DNA from: Bradyrhizobium canariense
GTDB lineage: Bacteria; Pseudomonadota; Alphaproteobacteria; Rhizobiales; Xanthobacteraceae
Direction of reading: 5' to 3'
DNA length: 64,000 nt
NCBI RefSeq assembly: GCF_019402665.1
Contig: NZ_VSST01000037.1
Span: 186,001 to 250,000, forward strand
Part shown: positions 29,210-41,579 of the stretch, in pieces
How positions within the stretch are numbered: position 1 is the first letter of the stretch
Layout of the letters: each line of letters begins with the position of its first letter
Position numbers and translations under genes: made by a program
Notes under the pieces: model-generated
What the model saw: the letters and a program-made list of their open reading frames with translations, nothing else
Told to the model about the DNA's origin: nothing
The model's database searches: none

Positions 29210-30400
29210 TCACAGCCCCAGCACCGCCTTGGCGATGATGTTGCGCTGGATCTCGTTGGAGCCGCCGTAGATCGAGACCTTGCGGTTGTTGAAGTAGCTC
29301 GGCGCGATCTGGGCGGTCCAGTCCATGGCTTCGTTCGAGCCGTCGTCGCCGTGCACGTCATAGGGTGCCGCGAACGGGCCGATCACTTCCATCAGCAGTT
29401 CGGTGGTGGTCTGCTGGATCTCGGAGCCCTTGATCTTCAGCACTGACGACGCCGGATTGGGCTTGCCCTTGCCATGCTTGCCTTCGTCGGCGACGACGCG
29501 GAGCTGCGTCAGCTCGAGCGCCTTGAGCTCGATCTCGCAGGCCGCGAGCTTGTCGCGGAAGGCGGCGTCCTGGATGATCGGCTTGCCGCCCGACTCGACC
29601 TTGCCGGCGAGGTCGCGGATGCGGCGCAGCCGCTCCTTGGAGACGCCGACCCGGGCGATGCCGGTGCGCTCATTGCCGAGCAGGAATTTGGCGTAATCCC
29701 AGCCCTTGTTCTCCTCGCCGATCAGGTTCTCATAGGGCACTTCGACGTCGTCGAAGAACACTTCGTTGACCTCGGCGCCGCCGTCGATGGTCTGGATCGG
29801 GCGCACGGTGACGCCCTTCGACTTCATCGAGAACACGATGAAGGAGATGCCCATCTGCTTCTTGGCGGATGGGTCGGTGCGGCAGAGGCAGAAGATCATG
29901 TCGGCGTGCTGGGCGAGCGTGGTCCAGGTCTTCTGGCCGTTGATGATCCACTTGTCGCCCTTGCGCTCGGCCTTCGTCTTCAGCGAGGCGAGGTCGGAGC
30001 CGGAGCCGGGCTCGGAGAAACCCTGGCACCACCAATCGTCGACATTGGCGATGCGGGGCAAATACCGCTTCTTCTGCTCTTCATTGCCGAAGGTGTAGAT
30101 CACGGGACCGACCATGCTGACGCCGAAGGCGAGCGGCTGCGGCGCCGGATAGGACTGCAGCTCCTCGTTGAAGATGTAGTGCTGCACGGAGGTCCAGCCG
30201 GTGCCGCCATATTGCTTCGGCCAGTGGCTGACGCCCCAGCCCTTCTTGTTGAGGATGCGCCACCACGTCACCATCTCGTCCTTCGAGAGGTGGCGGCCCT
30301 CGACCAGCTTGCGCCGGGTATCCGGCGGCACGTTGTCGCGGAAGAATGACCGCACTTCCTCGCGAAACGCCTGCTCTTCTTTCGTGAATGCGAGATCCAT
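29210..30400 (-). CDS. pimC: Acyl-CoA dehydrogenase, large-subunit type (PimC-like)
   Basis: A 396-residue acyl-CoA dehydrogenase. N-terminal helical domain (MDLAFTKEEQAFREEVRSFF), a flavin-contact beta domain with CQGFSEPGSGSDLASLKTKAER and WIINGQKTWTTLAQHAD, and a C-terminal helical domain with NERTGIARVG and YGGSNEIQRNIIAKAVLGL. The residue length and the pairing with the following 380-residue dehydrogenase match PimC/PimD. It catalyses formation of the trans-2-enoyl-CoA in the first beta-oxidation step. Confidence 0.88.
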   Translation of the reverse strand: MDLAFTKEEQAFREEVRSFFRDNVPPDTRRKLVEGRHLSKDEMVTWWRILNKKGWGVSHWPKQYGGTGWTSVQHYIFNEELQSYPAPQPLAFGVSMVGPVIYTFGNEEQKKRYLPRIANVDDWWCQGFSEPGSGSDLASLKTKAERKGDKWIINGQKTWTTLAQHADMIFCLCRTDPSAKKQMGISFIVFSMKSKGVTVRPIQTIDGGAEVNEVFFDDVEVPYENLIGEENKGWDYAKFLLGNERTGIARVGVSKERLRRIRDLAGKVESGGKPIIQDAAFRDKLAACEIELKALELTQLRVVADEGKHGKGKPNPASSVLKIKGSEIQQTTTELLMEVIGPFAAPYDVHGDDGSNEAMDWTAQIAPSYFNNRKVSIYGGSNEIQRNIIAKAVLGL

Positions 30401-30419
30401 CGGATCCTCCTGTTTCCTC

Positions 30420-30532
30420 GTCGTCCTGGCGAAAGCCAGGACCCATTACCACCGGCCTTCGTTATGCGAAGGCTGTCTGAGCACCACACTCCGGCTGCGG
30501 AGTATGGGTCCTGGCTTTCGCCAGGACGACGG
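30420..30532. repeat. Inverted pair of the CCTGGCGAAAGCCAGG repeat between pimB and pimC
   Basis: The units at 30420-30453 and 30502-30532 are reverse complements and nearly identical to the pair at 22571-22695. The second unit abuts the pimB stop at 30533. Confidence 0.75.
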
Positions 30533-31720
30533 CTACTGCAACACCTCAAAAAGCCCCGCCGCGCCCATGCCGCCGCCGACGCACATGGTGACGACCGCGT
30601 ACTTCGCCTTGCGGCGGCGGCCTTCGATCAGAGCGTGGCCGGTGAGGCGCGCGCCCGACATGCCGTAGGGATGGCCGACCGCAATCGCGCCGCCGTCGAC
30701 GTTGATCTTGTCGGGGTCGATGCCGAGCTTGTCGCGGCAATACAGCACCTGCACCGCGAAGGCTTCGTTCAGTTCCCACAGGCCGATGTCGTCGACGGTG
30801 AGGCCATGACGCTTGAGCAGGCGCGGCACCGCGAACACCGGGCCGATGCCCATCTCGTCCGGCTCGCAGCCGGCGGAGACGAAGCCGCGGAAGATGCCGA
30901 GCGGGTTCAGCCCGCGCTTCGCCGCTTCCTTGTCGCTCATGATCACGCTCGCGCTGGCGCCGTCCGAAAGCTGGCTGGCATTGCCGGCGGTGACCGAAAA
31001 TCCCTCGCCGCGCACGGCCTTGAGGCCGGCGAGACCTTCAGCGGTGGTCTCGGGGCGCGGGCCCTCGTCCTGCGAGAGCGTGACGTCCTTGAACGAGACT
31101 GCACCGGTCGCCTTGTCGGTCACCGCCATTTTGGTGGTGATCGGCGCGAGTTCGTCCCTGAACTTGCCGCCCTGCTGGGCCGCGGCCGTGCGGCGCTGGC
31201 TCTCCAGCGAATATTCGTCCTGCTTCTCCCGTGAGATGCCGTAGCGCTTGGCGACGATCTCCGCGGTGTCGATCATGGGCATGTAGACATCGCCCTTGAT
31301 CTCGAGCAGCGCCGGGTCCTGCGCGTGGAAGCCATTCATCTTGTCGTTCTGCACCAGCGAGATGGACTCGCCGCCACCGCCGACCGCGATTTCGACGCCG
31401 TCGAAGATCACCGAACGTGCGGCGAGCGCGATCGCCTGCAGGCCCGAGGCGCATTGCCGGTCGATGGTGGTGCCGGCGACCGTGACGGGGAGACCGGCAC
31501 GGAGCAGCGCCTTGCGCGCGATGTTGCCGCCGGTCGCGCCCTGTTGCAGCGCAGCGCCCATCACGACGTCCTCGACCTCTTTGGGGTCGATCTTGGCGCG
31601 CGCGACGGCTTCGCCGATGGCGTGGCCGAGCAGGGTTGCGCCCTCGGTGGCGTTGAGCGCGCCGCGATAGGCCTTCCCGATCGGGGTGCGGGCGGTGGAA
31701 ACGATGACGGCGTCGGTCAA
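30533..31720 (-). CDS. pimB: Acetyl-CoA C-acyltransferase (thiolase), PimB-like
   Basis: A 395-residue biosynthetic/degradative-type thiolase. The nucleophilic Cys90 is in DRQCASGLQAIAL, His350 in GHPYGMSGAR, and the second catalytic Cys380 in MCVGGGMGAAG. It cleaves 3-ketoacyl-CoA with CoA to acetyl-CoA and a shortened acyl-CoA, the last step of each beta-oxidation round. The start is TTG at 31720 (MTDAVIVSTARTPIGK when read as Met), overlapping the pimA stop by 4 bases as TTGA; no ATG fits the conserved N-terminus. Confidence 0.93.
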   Translation of the reverse strand: MTDAVIVSTARTPIGKAYRGALNATEGATLLGHAIGEAVARAKIDPKEVEDVVMGAALQQGATGGNIARKALLRAGLPVTVAGTTIDRQCASGLQAIALAARSVIFDGVEIAVGGGGESISLVQNDKMNGFHAQDPALLEIKGDVYMPMIDTAEIVAKRYGISREKQDEYSLESQRRTAAAQQGGKFRDELAPITTKMAVTDKATGAVSFKDVTLSQDEGPRPETTAEGLAGLKAVRGEGFSVTAGNASQLSDGASASVIMSDKEAAKRGLNPLGIFRGFVSAGCEPDEMGIGPVFAVPRLLKRHGLTVDDIGLWELNEAFAVQVLYCRDKLGIDPDKINVDGGAIAVGHPYGMSGARLTGHALIEGRRRKAKYAVVTMCVGGGMGAAGLFEVLQ

Positions 31721-33411
31721 GAGCGATCTCCTGATGCAAGTCGGGTGACAAGTTGGGCGGATTGTGATGGTTTCTGCTGCTGGCGCAACTCATGGCGCGA
31801 CAGCTTTCCGACCGGCGTGCGCGGCAGATCGTCGACGAATTCGACCTCCGCCGGCAATTCGTGCCTGCCGAGCTTGCCGGCGAGCTGCGCGCGCAGCTCG
31901 TCGAGCGAGAACGGCTTTGCGCCGGGCCTGAGCTTGATGAAGGCTTTTGCGGCCTCGCCGCGATACGAGTCGGGAATTCCGAGCACGATCACCTCGTGCA
32001 CGCCTGGTAGGGTGTAGATCGCCTGCTCGATCATTTGCGGATAAACGTTGAAGCCGCCGGAGATGATCATGTCCTTCTTGCGGTCGACCAGGAAGAAATA
32101 GCCGTCGCTATCGACATAGCCGATGTCGCCGGTGACGAAGCGGCCGTCGACGAAGGCCTCCGCGGATCCCTCGGGCTTGTTCCAGTAGCCCATGGTGACG
32201 TTCGGGCCCTTGATGCGGATCTCGCCGACTTCGCCCGGCGGCAGCACTTTTGTGGGATCTTCCAGGGAAACGACGTCGAGCTCGATGCCGGGCAGCATCA
32301 GGCCGATCGAGCCCGGCTTGTCAGGGCCTGTGGGCGGATGGCCGGTGCCGGGCGAGCAGGTCTCGGTCATGCCCCAGCCGCTCTTGAGCTTCTTGCCGAC
32401 CTTGCGCTCGAAGAAACTCGCAATCTCCACCGGCAGCGGCGCGCCGCCGGAGCCAATGGTGCTGAGCGAGGAGAAGTCGCGCTTGTCGAGATCCGGGAGC
32501 GCTGCAATCGCGATCCACATCGTCGGCACGCCTGGGAAATAGGTCGCGCGCTTGACCTCGATGTCGCGCATCACGGCTTCGACATCGAAGCGCTGATGCA
32601 GCGAGATCAGATAGCCGCGGCGGAGCGAGCACAGCAGCACGAGGGTCAGCGCATAGATGTGGAACAGCGGCAGCACGCCGATCACGCGCTCGACCACATC
32701 GCCACGCGCGGCTCGGGACGGCTTGCCCCAGATGTCGAAGATCGACACCGCCGAGGTGAGATTGCCGTGCGTCAGCATGGCGCCCTTGGGCAGGCCGGTG
32801 GTGCCGCCGGTATATTGCAGCAGCGCGACATCGTCGATCGTCACGGATGGCCACTGCGCCGGTGCGGTCGCGCCCTCGACAAAGGCCTTGAAGGTGACGA
32901 TGCGGGGATCATTGGGGATCGCGGCCTGCGGCGTGCCGACCTTGCCCCAACTGTCCTCCTCGCAGACGACCAGGCGGTCGATCAGGCCCTTTTCCAGGAA
33001 TTTCAGCGCGGTCGGCAGCAGCGCCGCGAGGTTGGTGGTGACGAGCAGGCGCGAACCGGAATCGGAGACCTTGTGGGTCAGCGCGATCTCGCCGTCGAGC
33101 GGTGAGAGATGCGCGACACGGGCGCCGGCCTTCAGCGCGCCGAAGAAATTGACGGGGTGGTCCGGCGTATTGCCGAGGAACAGCGCGATGGATGTGTGCT
33201 TGCCGCAGCCGGCGCGCAGGAACGCGGCAGCCGCACGCTCCGCCATCGCGGCGAGTTCGGTGTAGGTGATCGGACGATCCCGGAATTCCAGCGCGGTGCG
33301 CGGTCCGTACTCTGCCGCGGCTTTTGCCAGCAGGTCAGGCAGCGGGCCCTGGACGATGGTGTCGTCCCAGCGCACGCCTTCGGGATAAAACTGTTCGCCG
33401 GGATGGGTCAT
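31717..33411 (-). CDS. pimA: Acyl-CoA ligase (AMP-binding), PimA-like
   Basis: A 564-residue adenylate-forming ligase that activates a free acid to its CoA thioester with ATP. The phosphate loop is YTGGTTGLPKGAM (TGGTTGLPKG at residues 201-210); also GWGMTETCSPG, YFFLVDRKKDMIISGGFNVYP and the catalytic Lys region TPVGKLSRHEL. The ATG is at 33411; the base triplet before it is TTG. It is the second gene of the operon. Substrate, fatty or dicarboxylic acid, cannot be told from motifs; the pim assignment rests on gene order. Confidence 0.88.
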   Translation of the reverse strand: MTHPGEQFYPEGVRWDDTIVQGPLPDLLAKAAAEYGPRTALEFRDRPITYTELAAMAERAAAAFLRAGCGKHTSIALFLGNTPDHPVNFFGALKAGARVAHLSPLDGEIALTHKVSDSGSRLLVTTNLAALLPTALKFLEKGLIDRLVVCEEDSWGKVGTPQAAIPNDPRIVTFKAFVEGATAPAQWPSVTIDDVALLQYTGGTTGLPKGAMLTHGNLTSAVSIFDIWGKPSRAARGDVVERVIGVLPLFHIYALTLVLLCSLRRGYLISLHQRFDVEAVMRDIEVKRATYFPGVPTMWIAIAALPDLDKRDFSSLSTIGSGGAPLPVEIASFFERKVGKKLKSGWGMTETCSPGTGHPPTGPDKPGSIGLMLPGIELDVVSLEDPTKVLPPGEVGEIRIKGPNVTMGYWNKPEGSAEAFVDGRFVTGDIGYVDSDGYFFLVDRKKDMIISGGFNVYPQMIEQAIYTLPGVHEVIVLGIPDSYRGEAAKAFIKLRPGAKPFSLDELRAQLAGKLGRHELPAEVEFVDDLPRTPVGKLSRHELRQQQKPSQSAQLVTRLASGDRS

Positions 33412-33456
33412 CAACGATCAATGCTCTGCAAACGTAAGGCGGGTACGGACAGACGG

Positions 33457-33565
33457 GCTCCCTTCCCCCTTGTGGGGAAGGGTTGGGGAAGGGGGTGCCA
33501 CGAACTCGGACCTCGCCCGGGGCTACCCCCCTCCCTGACCCTCCCCCACAAGGGGGGAGGGAACG
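33457..33565. repeat. REP-like hairpins between pimA and pimF
   Basis: CCCTTCCCCCTTGTGGGGAA-type palindrome at about 33460-33484, and CCCTCCCCCACAAGGGGGGAGGG at about 33540-33562 in the opposite orientation. They occupy most of the 205-base gap inside the operon. Confidence 0.65.
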
Positions 33566-33616
33566 GAGAGAGCGTTGCCCTGGCGAAGGTGTTCGCGGTC
33601 ACCGAGCCCAATCCAA

Positions 33617-35713
<2,097 letters not shown>

Positions 35714-35755
35714 GGTGTCCCTCCTTGGTGGGGTAACTTTTGTTCAATTTCGCAC

Positions 35756-35774
35756 TGCGGAATTTAATTCCGCA
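35756..35774. promoter_or_regulatory. IclR-type operator candidate between pimF and the regulator gene
   Basis: TGCGGAATTTAATTCCGCA is a perfect palindrome with 9-bp arms around one central base. It lies 43 bases before the pimF start and 68 before the regulator ATG. Operators of IclR-family proteins typically have the GGAA-n-TTCC style of symmetry, so binding by the adjacent regulator is a natural expectation. Confidence 0.65.
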
Positions 35775-35841
35775 TCTTGACGGCAGGGTTATTTTGAAGC
35801 ACGTGGCTTGTCAACGACTCCGCGCAAGAAGCAGATCAGGG

Positions 35842-36708
35842 ATGAAGCGTACAGGAAAGAAGACAGCGACCGATCGGAATTTCGTCGTCGCGCTTTCCCG
35901 CGGGCTAGACGTATTGCGCGCATTCCAGCCCAGCGACGGACTTCTTGGCAATCAGGAAATCGCGGCCCGTACCAATTTGCCCAAACCGACCGTTTCGCGG
36001 CTGACCTATACGTTGACGAAGCTCGGCTATCTGACGCCGGTTCCCCGCTTCGAGAAATATCAGCTTGCGCCGGCCGCGATGGCGCTCGGCTACGCCGCGT
36101 TGTCCAATCTCGGCGTTCGGCATTTGTCCGAACCGTTCCGCGAGGAAATGATGCGCGCGACCGGCGGAGCCGTTGCCGTCGGCGGCCGCGACCGTCACAG
36201 CATGATCTATTTCGGGCAAAGCCGCGGCAGCGAGACGGTCGGCGTTCAACTTGACGTCGGCTCCCGCGTGCCGATTGCAACCAGCGCGATGGGCCGCGCC
36301 TATTTTTGGGCGCTCGAGGAAAACGATCGGGCGGAACTGTCTCGTGTCTTGCGCGAACATTACGGCAGCCGCTGGCCCAAGATGCGCGACGGTTTGGAAC
36401 GCTCCGGCGAGACGGTCGCGAAATACGGATTTGCGATTTCGGTCGGCGACTGGCACGACGATATCGGCGCCGCCGGCGTCGCGCTCAGGCTCAACGACGG
36501 AACCGGTCCTTACGCATTCAATTGCGGCGCGCCGGCATTCCGCTTCACGGAAGAGCGTTTGATCAACGACATTGGACCGCGTCTGCTTGCGATGGTAAGG
36601 AACATCGAAGCGGCACTTGGGGGTCTGATGCCGCATTCCAAAAAAGACGTCAGCAAAAAGCTGAAATCAGGAGGGAAAGTTGCGCGTGTGGCCGAGGGGA
36701 TCAGATAG
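35842..36708 (+). CDS. IclR family transcriptional regulator
   Basis: A 288-residue regulator. The winged helix (about residues 20-80) includes GLDVLRAFQPSDG, NQEIAARTNLPKPTVSRLTYTLTKLGYL; the effector domain (about 95-270) includes GSRVPIATSAMGRAYFWA and SVGDWHDDIGAAGVALRL. I start at ATG 35842 with AGATCAGGG ahead of it; the upstream part of the open frame is non-conserved. It is divergent from the pim-like operon and 66 bases ahead of livG, so it may control both. The effector is perhaps an acyl-CoA or dicarboxylic acid; inferred. Confidence 0.9.
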   Translation: MKRTGKKTATDRNFVVALSRGLDVLRAFQPSDGLLGNQEIAARTNLPKPTVSRLTYTLTKLGYLTPVPRFEKYQLAPAAMALGYAALSNLGVRHLSEPFREEMMRATGGAVAVGGRDRHSMIYFGQSRGSETVGVQLDVGSRVPIATSAMGRAYFWALEENDRAELSRVLREHYGSRWPKMRDGLERSGETVAKYGFAISVGDWHDDIGAAGVALRLNDGTGPYAFNCGAPAFRFTEERLINDIGPRLLAMVRNIEAALGGLMPHSKKDVSKKLKSGGKVARVAEGIR

Positions 36709-36774
36709 CCTTTGTCGTCATCGGGAGCGGTTCACATCGCCCCTTCGCTCACTGAACACAGTGGGCGAGACGAG

Positions 36775-37568
36775 ATGACGCAGGCACAACTCGCGCAGGG
36801 GACATCGCCCCTGCTCGCGGTTCGCGACGTCAGCGTCGTGTTCGGCGGCATCGTCGCGCTCAACGGCGTGTCCTTTGACATGCACAAGGGCCAGATCCTC
36901 GGCTTGATCGGCCCTAACGGCGCCGGCAAGACCACGCTCTTCAACTGCCTCTCGCGGCTGTACCAGCCGTCGTCCGGCGACATCCTGATGGAGGGCGCGA
37001 GCATCCTGACGCGCCCGCCGCACCGAATCGCGGAGATCGGCATCGGCCGCACCTTCCAGAACGTGGCGCTGTTTCCGAATTTGTCGGTGATGGACAATGT
37101 CCGCGTCGGCACCCATGCCCGCACCTCCAGCGACATCATCAGCGACTCGCTGCGGCTGGCCTGGGTCCGCCGCAGCGAGAGCGACGTCAACAAGAAGGTG
37201 CATGAGATCCTCGCCTATCTCGACCTCGAGGATGTCGCCCACACCGTCGTGTCGGGCCTGCCGTTCGGCACGCAGAAGCGCGTCGAGCTGGCGCGCGCGC
37301 TCGCTGCCGATCCGAAGATCCTGCTGCTCGACGAGCCCGCCGGCGGCCTCAACCACGAGGAAGTCTACGTGCTCGGCGACCTCATCCGCCGCATCCGCGA
37401 CGAACGCCATATGACCGTGCTGCTGGTCGAGCATCACATGGGCCTCGTGATGTCGATCGCCGACCACGTCGTCGCGCTGAATTTCGGCAAGAAGCTCGCG
37501 GAAGGCACGCCGGCCCAGGTGCAGGCGGATCCCGACGTCATCAAGGCCTATCTCGGGAGCAAGGACCA

Positions 37569-37572
<4 letters not shown>
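36775..37572 (+). CDS. livG: Liv-type ABC transporter ATPase (LivG)
   Basis: A 265-residue ATPase with Walker A GPNGAGKTT (residues 46-54), signature region LPFGTQKRVELARAL, Walker B ILLLDEPAGGL and the LivG-type H-loop LLVEHHMGLVM. The ATG at 36775 follows GGGCGAGACGAG; the in-frame start at 36712 is not conserved. It is the first gene of livG-livF-livH-livM plus three binding proteins. Relatives import branched-chain amino acids, but in this lineage many take up aromatic or dicarboxylic acids. Confidence 0.92.
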
Positions 37573-38282
<710 letters not shown>

Positions 38283-38294
38283 GGAGCCGGCACG

Positions 38295-39173
38295 ATGGAG
38301 CTGTTCACCAACCAAGTGCTGGCCGGCATCGCCACGGGCGCGATCTACGCCTGCATGGCGCTCGCCGTGGTCATGATCTATCAGGCGATCGACCATCTCA
38401 ACTTCGCTCAGGGCGAGATGGCGATGTTCTCGACCTTCATCTCCTGGCAGCTGATGCAATGGGGCATCCCCTATTGGGCCGCCTTCGTGATCACGCTGGC
38501 ATTGTCCTTTGTCGGCGGCATCGCGATCGAGCGCATCCTGTTCAAGCCGCTCGCCAAGGCGCCGGTGCTGACCAACGTCGCCGGCTTCATCGCGCTGTTC
38601 GCGATCATCAACTCCTCGGCCGGTCTGATCTGGGACTTCACCATCAAGCAGTATCCGACCCCGTTCGGCTCCTCGCCGTTCCTCGGTAGCCAGCTGATCT
38701 CGACTCACCAGGCCGGCATGATCGGCGTCACGGTGCTGCTGCTGCTCGGCCTCTACTTCTTCTTCCAGTACACCAAGATCGGCCTCGCCATGCGCGCGGC
38801 CGCCTCCGTGCCTGAATCGGCCCGGCTGGTCGGCATCAACACCAGCTGGATGATTGCGCTGGGCTGGGGCATGGCGTCCGCGATCGGTGCGATCGCCGGC
38901 ATGCTGATCGCACCAGTCGTGTTCCTCGAGCCCAACATGATGGGCGGCGTGCTGATCTACGGCTTCGCCGCGGCGGTGCTCGGCGGACTGACCAGCCCGT
39001 TCGGCGCCGTGGTCGGCGGCTTCCTGGTCGGTGTCTTCGAAAACCTCGCCGGCACCTACATTCCCGGCGTCGGCAACGAGCTGAAGCTTCCGATCGCGCT
39101 CGCGCTGATCATTTCCGTCCTGGTCGTCAAACCCGCTGGCCTGTTCGGCCGGCAAATCGTCAAGCGAGTTTGA
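38295..39173 (+). CDS. livH: Liv-type ABC permease (LivH)
   Basis: A 292-residue inner-membrane permease with about eight helices. Conserved stretches are GIATGAIYACMALAVVMIY near the N-terminus, DHLNFAQGEMAMFSTF, and GLAMRAAASVPESARLVGIN (coupling helix region). It starts 12 bases after livF with a GAGGAG ribosome-binding site. Confidence 0.93.
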   Translation: MELFTNQVLAGIATGAIYACMALAVVMIYQAIDHLNFAQGEMAMFSTFISWQLMQWGIPYWAAFVITLALSFVGGIAIERILFKPLAKAPVLTNVAGFIALFAIINSSAGLIWDFTIKQYPTPFGSSPFLGSQLISTHQAGMIGVTVLLLLGLYFFFQYTKIGLAMRAAASVPESARLVGINTSWMIALGWGMASAIGAIAGMLIAPVVFLEPNMMGGVLIYGFAAAVLGGLTSPFGAVVGGFLVGVFENLAGTYIPGVGNELKLPIALALIISVLVVKPAGLFGRQIVKRV

Positions 39174-39175
39174 TC

Positions 39176-40192
39176 ATGAGCGCTGCAGAAGACGTCGTCA
39201 CGGAAGCCCCGGCCGTCGAGGCGGTTCCGAAGCGGGCGATGACGCTGGGCACGGGCACCTCCCTGTTAGTGCTGGCGGTGCTGTTGATCGTGCCGATGTT
39301 CGTCAAGAACTTCATCATCTTCCAGATGACGATGCTCCTGATCTACGGGCTCGCGGTGCTGGCCTTGAACATTCTGACGGGCGGCTCCGGCCAGTTCTCG
39401 CTCGGCCAGAGCGCCTTCTATGCCGTGGGCGCTTATACGTCGGCGGTGCTGATGGAGTACTTCAACGTCAACTATGCGCTGACAATTCCGGTTTCCGCCG
39501 CGGTCTGCTTCGCCTTCGGCTACCTGTTCGGCAAGCCGGCACTGCGGCTGTCGGGCGTCTATCTCGCGCTCGCGACCTTTGCGCTTGCCACCGCGATGCC
39601 GCAGCTGCTGAAGCTGAACTTCCTCGAGCACTGGACGGGCGGCGTGCAGGGCCTCGTCGTCACCAAGCCCGACGCGCCGTTCGGGTTGCCGATGTCGCAG
39701 GACACATGGCTCTACTACTTCTCGCTCGCGGTCGTGCTCGCGATCTACATCTTCTCTGTCAACCTGCTGCGCTCCCGCTCGGGCCGCGCCTTCATGGCGA
39801 TCCGCGACAACGAGATCGCGGCCTCCTCGATGGGCGTCAACGTCGCACTGTACAAGACACTGGCCTTCGGCGTGTCCGCCGGCATCACCGGCGTTGCCGG
39901 CTCGCTTGGCGCCATCGCCGTGCAGTTCGTCGCGCCCGACAGCTACACGATCACGCTGGCGATCTCGCTGTTCCTCGGCATGGTCGTCGGTGGCGTCGGC
40001 TGGCTGCCCGGCTCGTTCGTCGGCGCAGCCTTCATCATCTTCGTGCCGAACATGGCAGAGGGCATCTCCAAGGGCCTCTCCGGCGCCGTATTCGGCGTAC
40101 TCCTGTTCGCCGTCATCTACCTGGTGCCGCACGGCGCGAGGCAGATCGCGATCATGGGCCAGCAACTCGTCGGCCGGCTCAGAAAGAACTGA
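39176..40192 (+). CDS. livM: Liv-type ABC permease (LivM)
   Basis: A 338-residue permease with eight or more helices, including LALNILTGGSGQFSLGQSAF (typical LivM segment) and SRSGRAFMAIRDNEIAASSM. The ATG at 39176 lies 2 bases after the livH stop; a TTG at 39170 overlaps that stop and is an alternative. It pairs with LivH in the channel. Confidence 0.92.
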   Translation: MSAAEDVVTEAPAVEAVPKRAMTLGTGTSLLVLAVLLIVPMFVKNFIIFQMTMLLIYGLAVLALNILTGGSGQFSLGQSAFYAVGAYTSAVLMEYFNVNYALTIPVSAAVCFAFGYLFGKPALRLSGVYLALATFALATAMPQLLKLNFLEHWTGGVQGLVVTKPDAPFGLPMSQDTWLYYFSLAVVLAIYIFSVNLLRSRSGRAFMAIRDNEIAASSMGVNVALYKTLAFGVSAGITGVAGSLGAIAVQFVAPDSYTITLAISLFLGMVVGGVGWLPGSFVGAAFIIFVPNMAEGISKGLSGAVFGVLLFAVIYLVPHGARQIAIMGQQLVGRLRKN

Positions 40193-40223
40193 CAACCCGT
40201 TGATTAAGCCAAGGAGACCCGAA

Positions 40224-41459
40224 TTGTTTTTTGAAAGAACACTGCGAACCGCTGCGCTGGTAACGGCAACGGCGGTCATCACTCTCACCTCCGGCGCCGC
40301 TTTTGCCCAGAAAAAATACGACACCGGCGCGTCCGATACCGAGATCAAGATCGGCAACATCATGCCGTACAGCGGTCCGGCGTCGGCCTATGGCATCATC
40401 GGCAAGACCGAAGAAGCCTATTTCAAGATGATCAACGACAAGGGCGGCATCAACGGCCGCAAGATCAACTTCGTCACCTATGACGACGGCTATTCGCCGC
40501 CGAAGGCCGTGGAGCAGGTCCGCAAGCTGGTCGAGAGCGACGAAGTGATCGTCGTGTTCAACCCGCTCGGCACGCCCTCGAACAGCGCGATCCAGAAGTA
40601 TTTGAACGCCAAGAAGATCCCGCAGCTGTTCGTCGCCACCGGCGCCACCAAGTGGAACGACCCGAAGAACTTCCCCTGGACCATGGGCTGGCAGCCCTCC
40701 TACCAGAGCGAAGCGCAGATCTACGCGAAATGGCTGTTGAAGGAAAAGCCCGACGCCAAGATCGCGATCCTCTATCAGAACGACGATTTCGGCAAAGACT
40801 ACCTCAAGGGCACCAAGGACGGCTTGGGCGCCAAGGGCGCGTCCATGATCATCATGGAAGAAAGCTACGAGGTGTCCGAGCCCTCGATCGACGGTCACAT
40901 CGTCAAGATCAAGGCGGCCAATCCCGACGTCCTGCTGATCTACGCGACGCCGAAATTCGCGGCCCAGACCATCAAGAAGACCGCCGAGCTGAGCTGGAAG
41001 CCGCTGCAGATCCTCACCAACGTGTCGATCTCGGTCGGCAGCGTGATGAAGCCGGCCGGCTTCGAGGCCTCGCAGGGCGTGCTGTCGGCGGCCTATGCCA
41101 AGGACTCCACGGACCCGCAGTGGGCCAACGACCCCGGCATGAAGAAGTGGAACGAGTTCGTCGACAAGTACATGCCGGGTGCCGACAAGTCCGACACCAG
41201 CATGGTCTATGGCTACGGCGCAGCGTCGACGCTGGCCAAGGTCCTGGAGATGTGCGGCGACGATCTGACCCGGGCCAACATCATGAAGCAGGCGGCCTCG
41301 TTGAAGGATTTCGCACCGGACACCTTGCTGCCCGGCGTCAAGATCAACACCGGCCCCACCGACTTCGCCCCGATCGCGCAGCTCCAGATGCAGCGCTTCA
41401 AGGGCGAGAAGTGGGAACTCTTCGGCGAGATCATCAGCGGCGACATCGCCACCGAGTGA
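40224..41459 (+). CDS. Liv-type periplasmic binding protein, copy 1 of 3
   Basis: A 411-residue Peripla_BP_6 protein. The start is TTG at 40224, with AAGGAGA seven bases ahead, and a signal peptide (FFERTLRTAALVTATAVIT) cleaved near AFAQ. The mature N-terminus KKYDTGASDTEIKIGNIMPY is shared with the next two genes. No upstream ATG in frame gives a signal peptide. It is 31 bases after livM, so it is the operon's own receptor. Ligand unknown: amino acid, aromatic or dicarboxylic acid are all possible for the family. Confidence 0.9.
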   Translation: MFFERTLRTAALVTATAVITLTSGAAFAQKKYDTGASDTEIKIGNIMPYSGPASAYGIIGKTEEAYFKMINDKGGINGRKINFVTYDDGYSPPKAVEQVRKLVESDEVIVVFNPLGTPSNSAIQKYLNAKKIPQLFVATGATKWNDPKNFPWTMGWQPSYQSEAQIYAKWLLKEKPDAKIAILYQNDDFGKDYLKGTKDGLGAKGASMIIMEESYEVSEPSIDGHIVKIKAANPDVLLIYATPKFAAQTIKKTAELSWKPLQILTNVSISVGSVMKPAGFEASQGVLSAAYAKDSTDPQWANDPGMKKWNEFVDKYMPGADKSDTSMVYGYGAASTLAKVLEMCGDDLTRANIMKQAASLKDFAPDTLLPGVKINTGPTDFAPIAQLQMQRFKGEKWELFGEIISGDIATE

Positions 41460-41491
41460 CGCTCTGACGCAATAGTCCGACACCTCGAGAA

Positions 41492-41520
41492 GCCCCCGCG
41501 AACGATCGCGGGGGCTTTTT
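41492..41520 (+). terminator. Rho-independent terminator after binding protein 1
   Basis: GCCCCCGCGA-ACGA-TCGCGGGGGC followed by TTTTT: a perfect 10-bp stem, 4-base loop and T-run. It would end most transcripts of the livGFHM-receptor operon. Confidence 0.9.
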
Positions 41521-41579
41521 GTTGACGTCCCGCATCAATCTTGTTCAATGCGGCGGCGATCCGTTCCGGGTGGAGAAAG

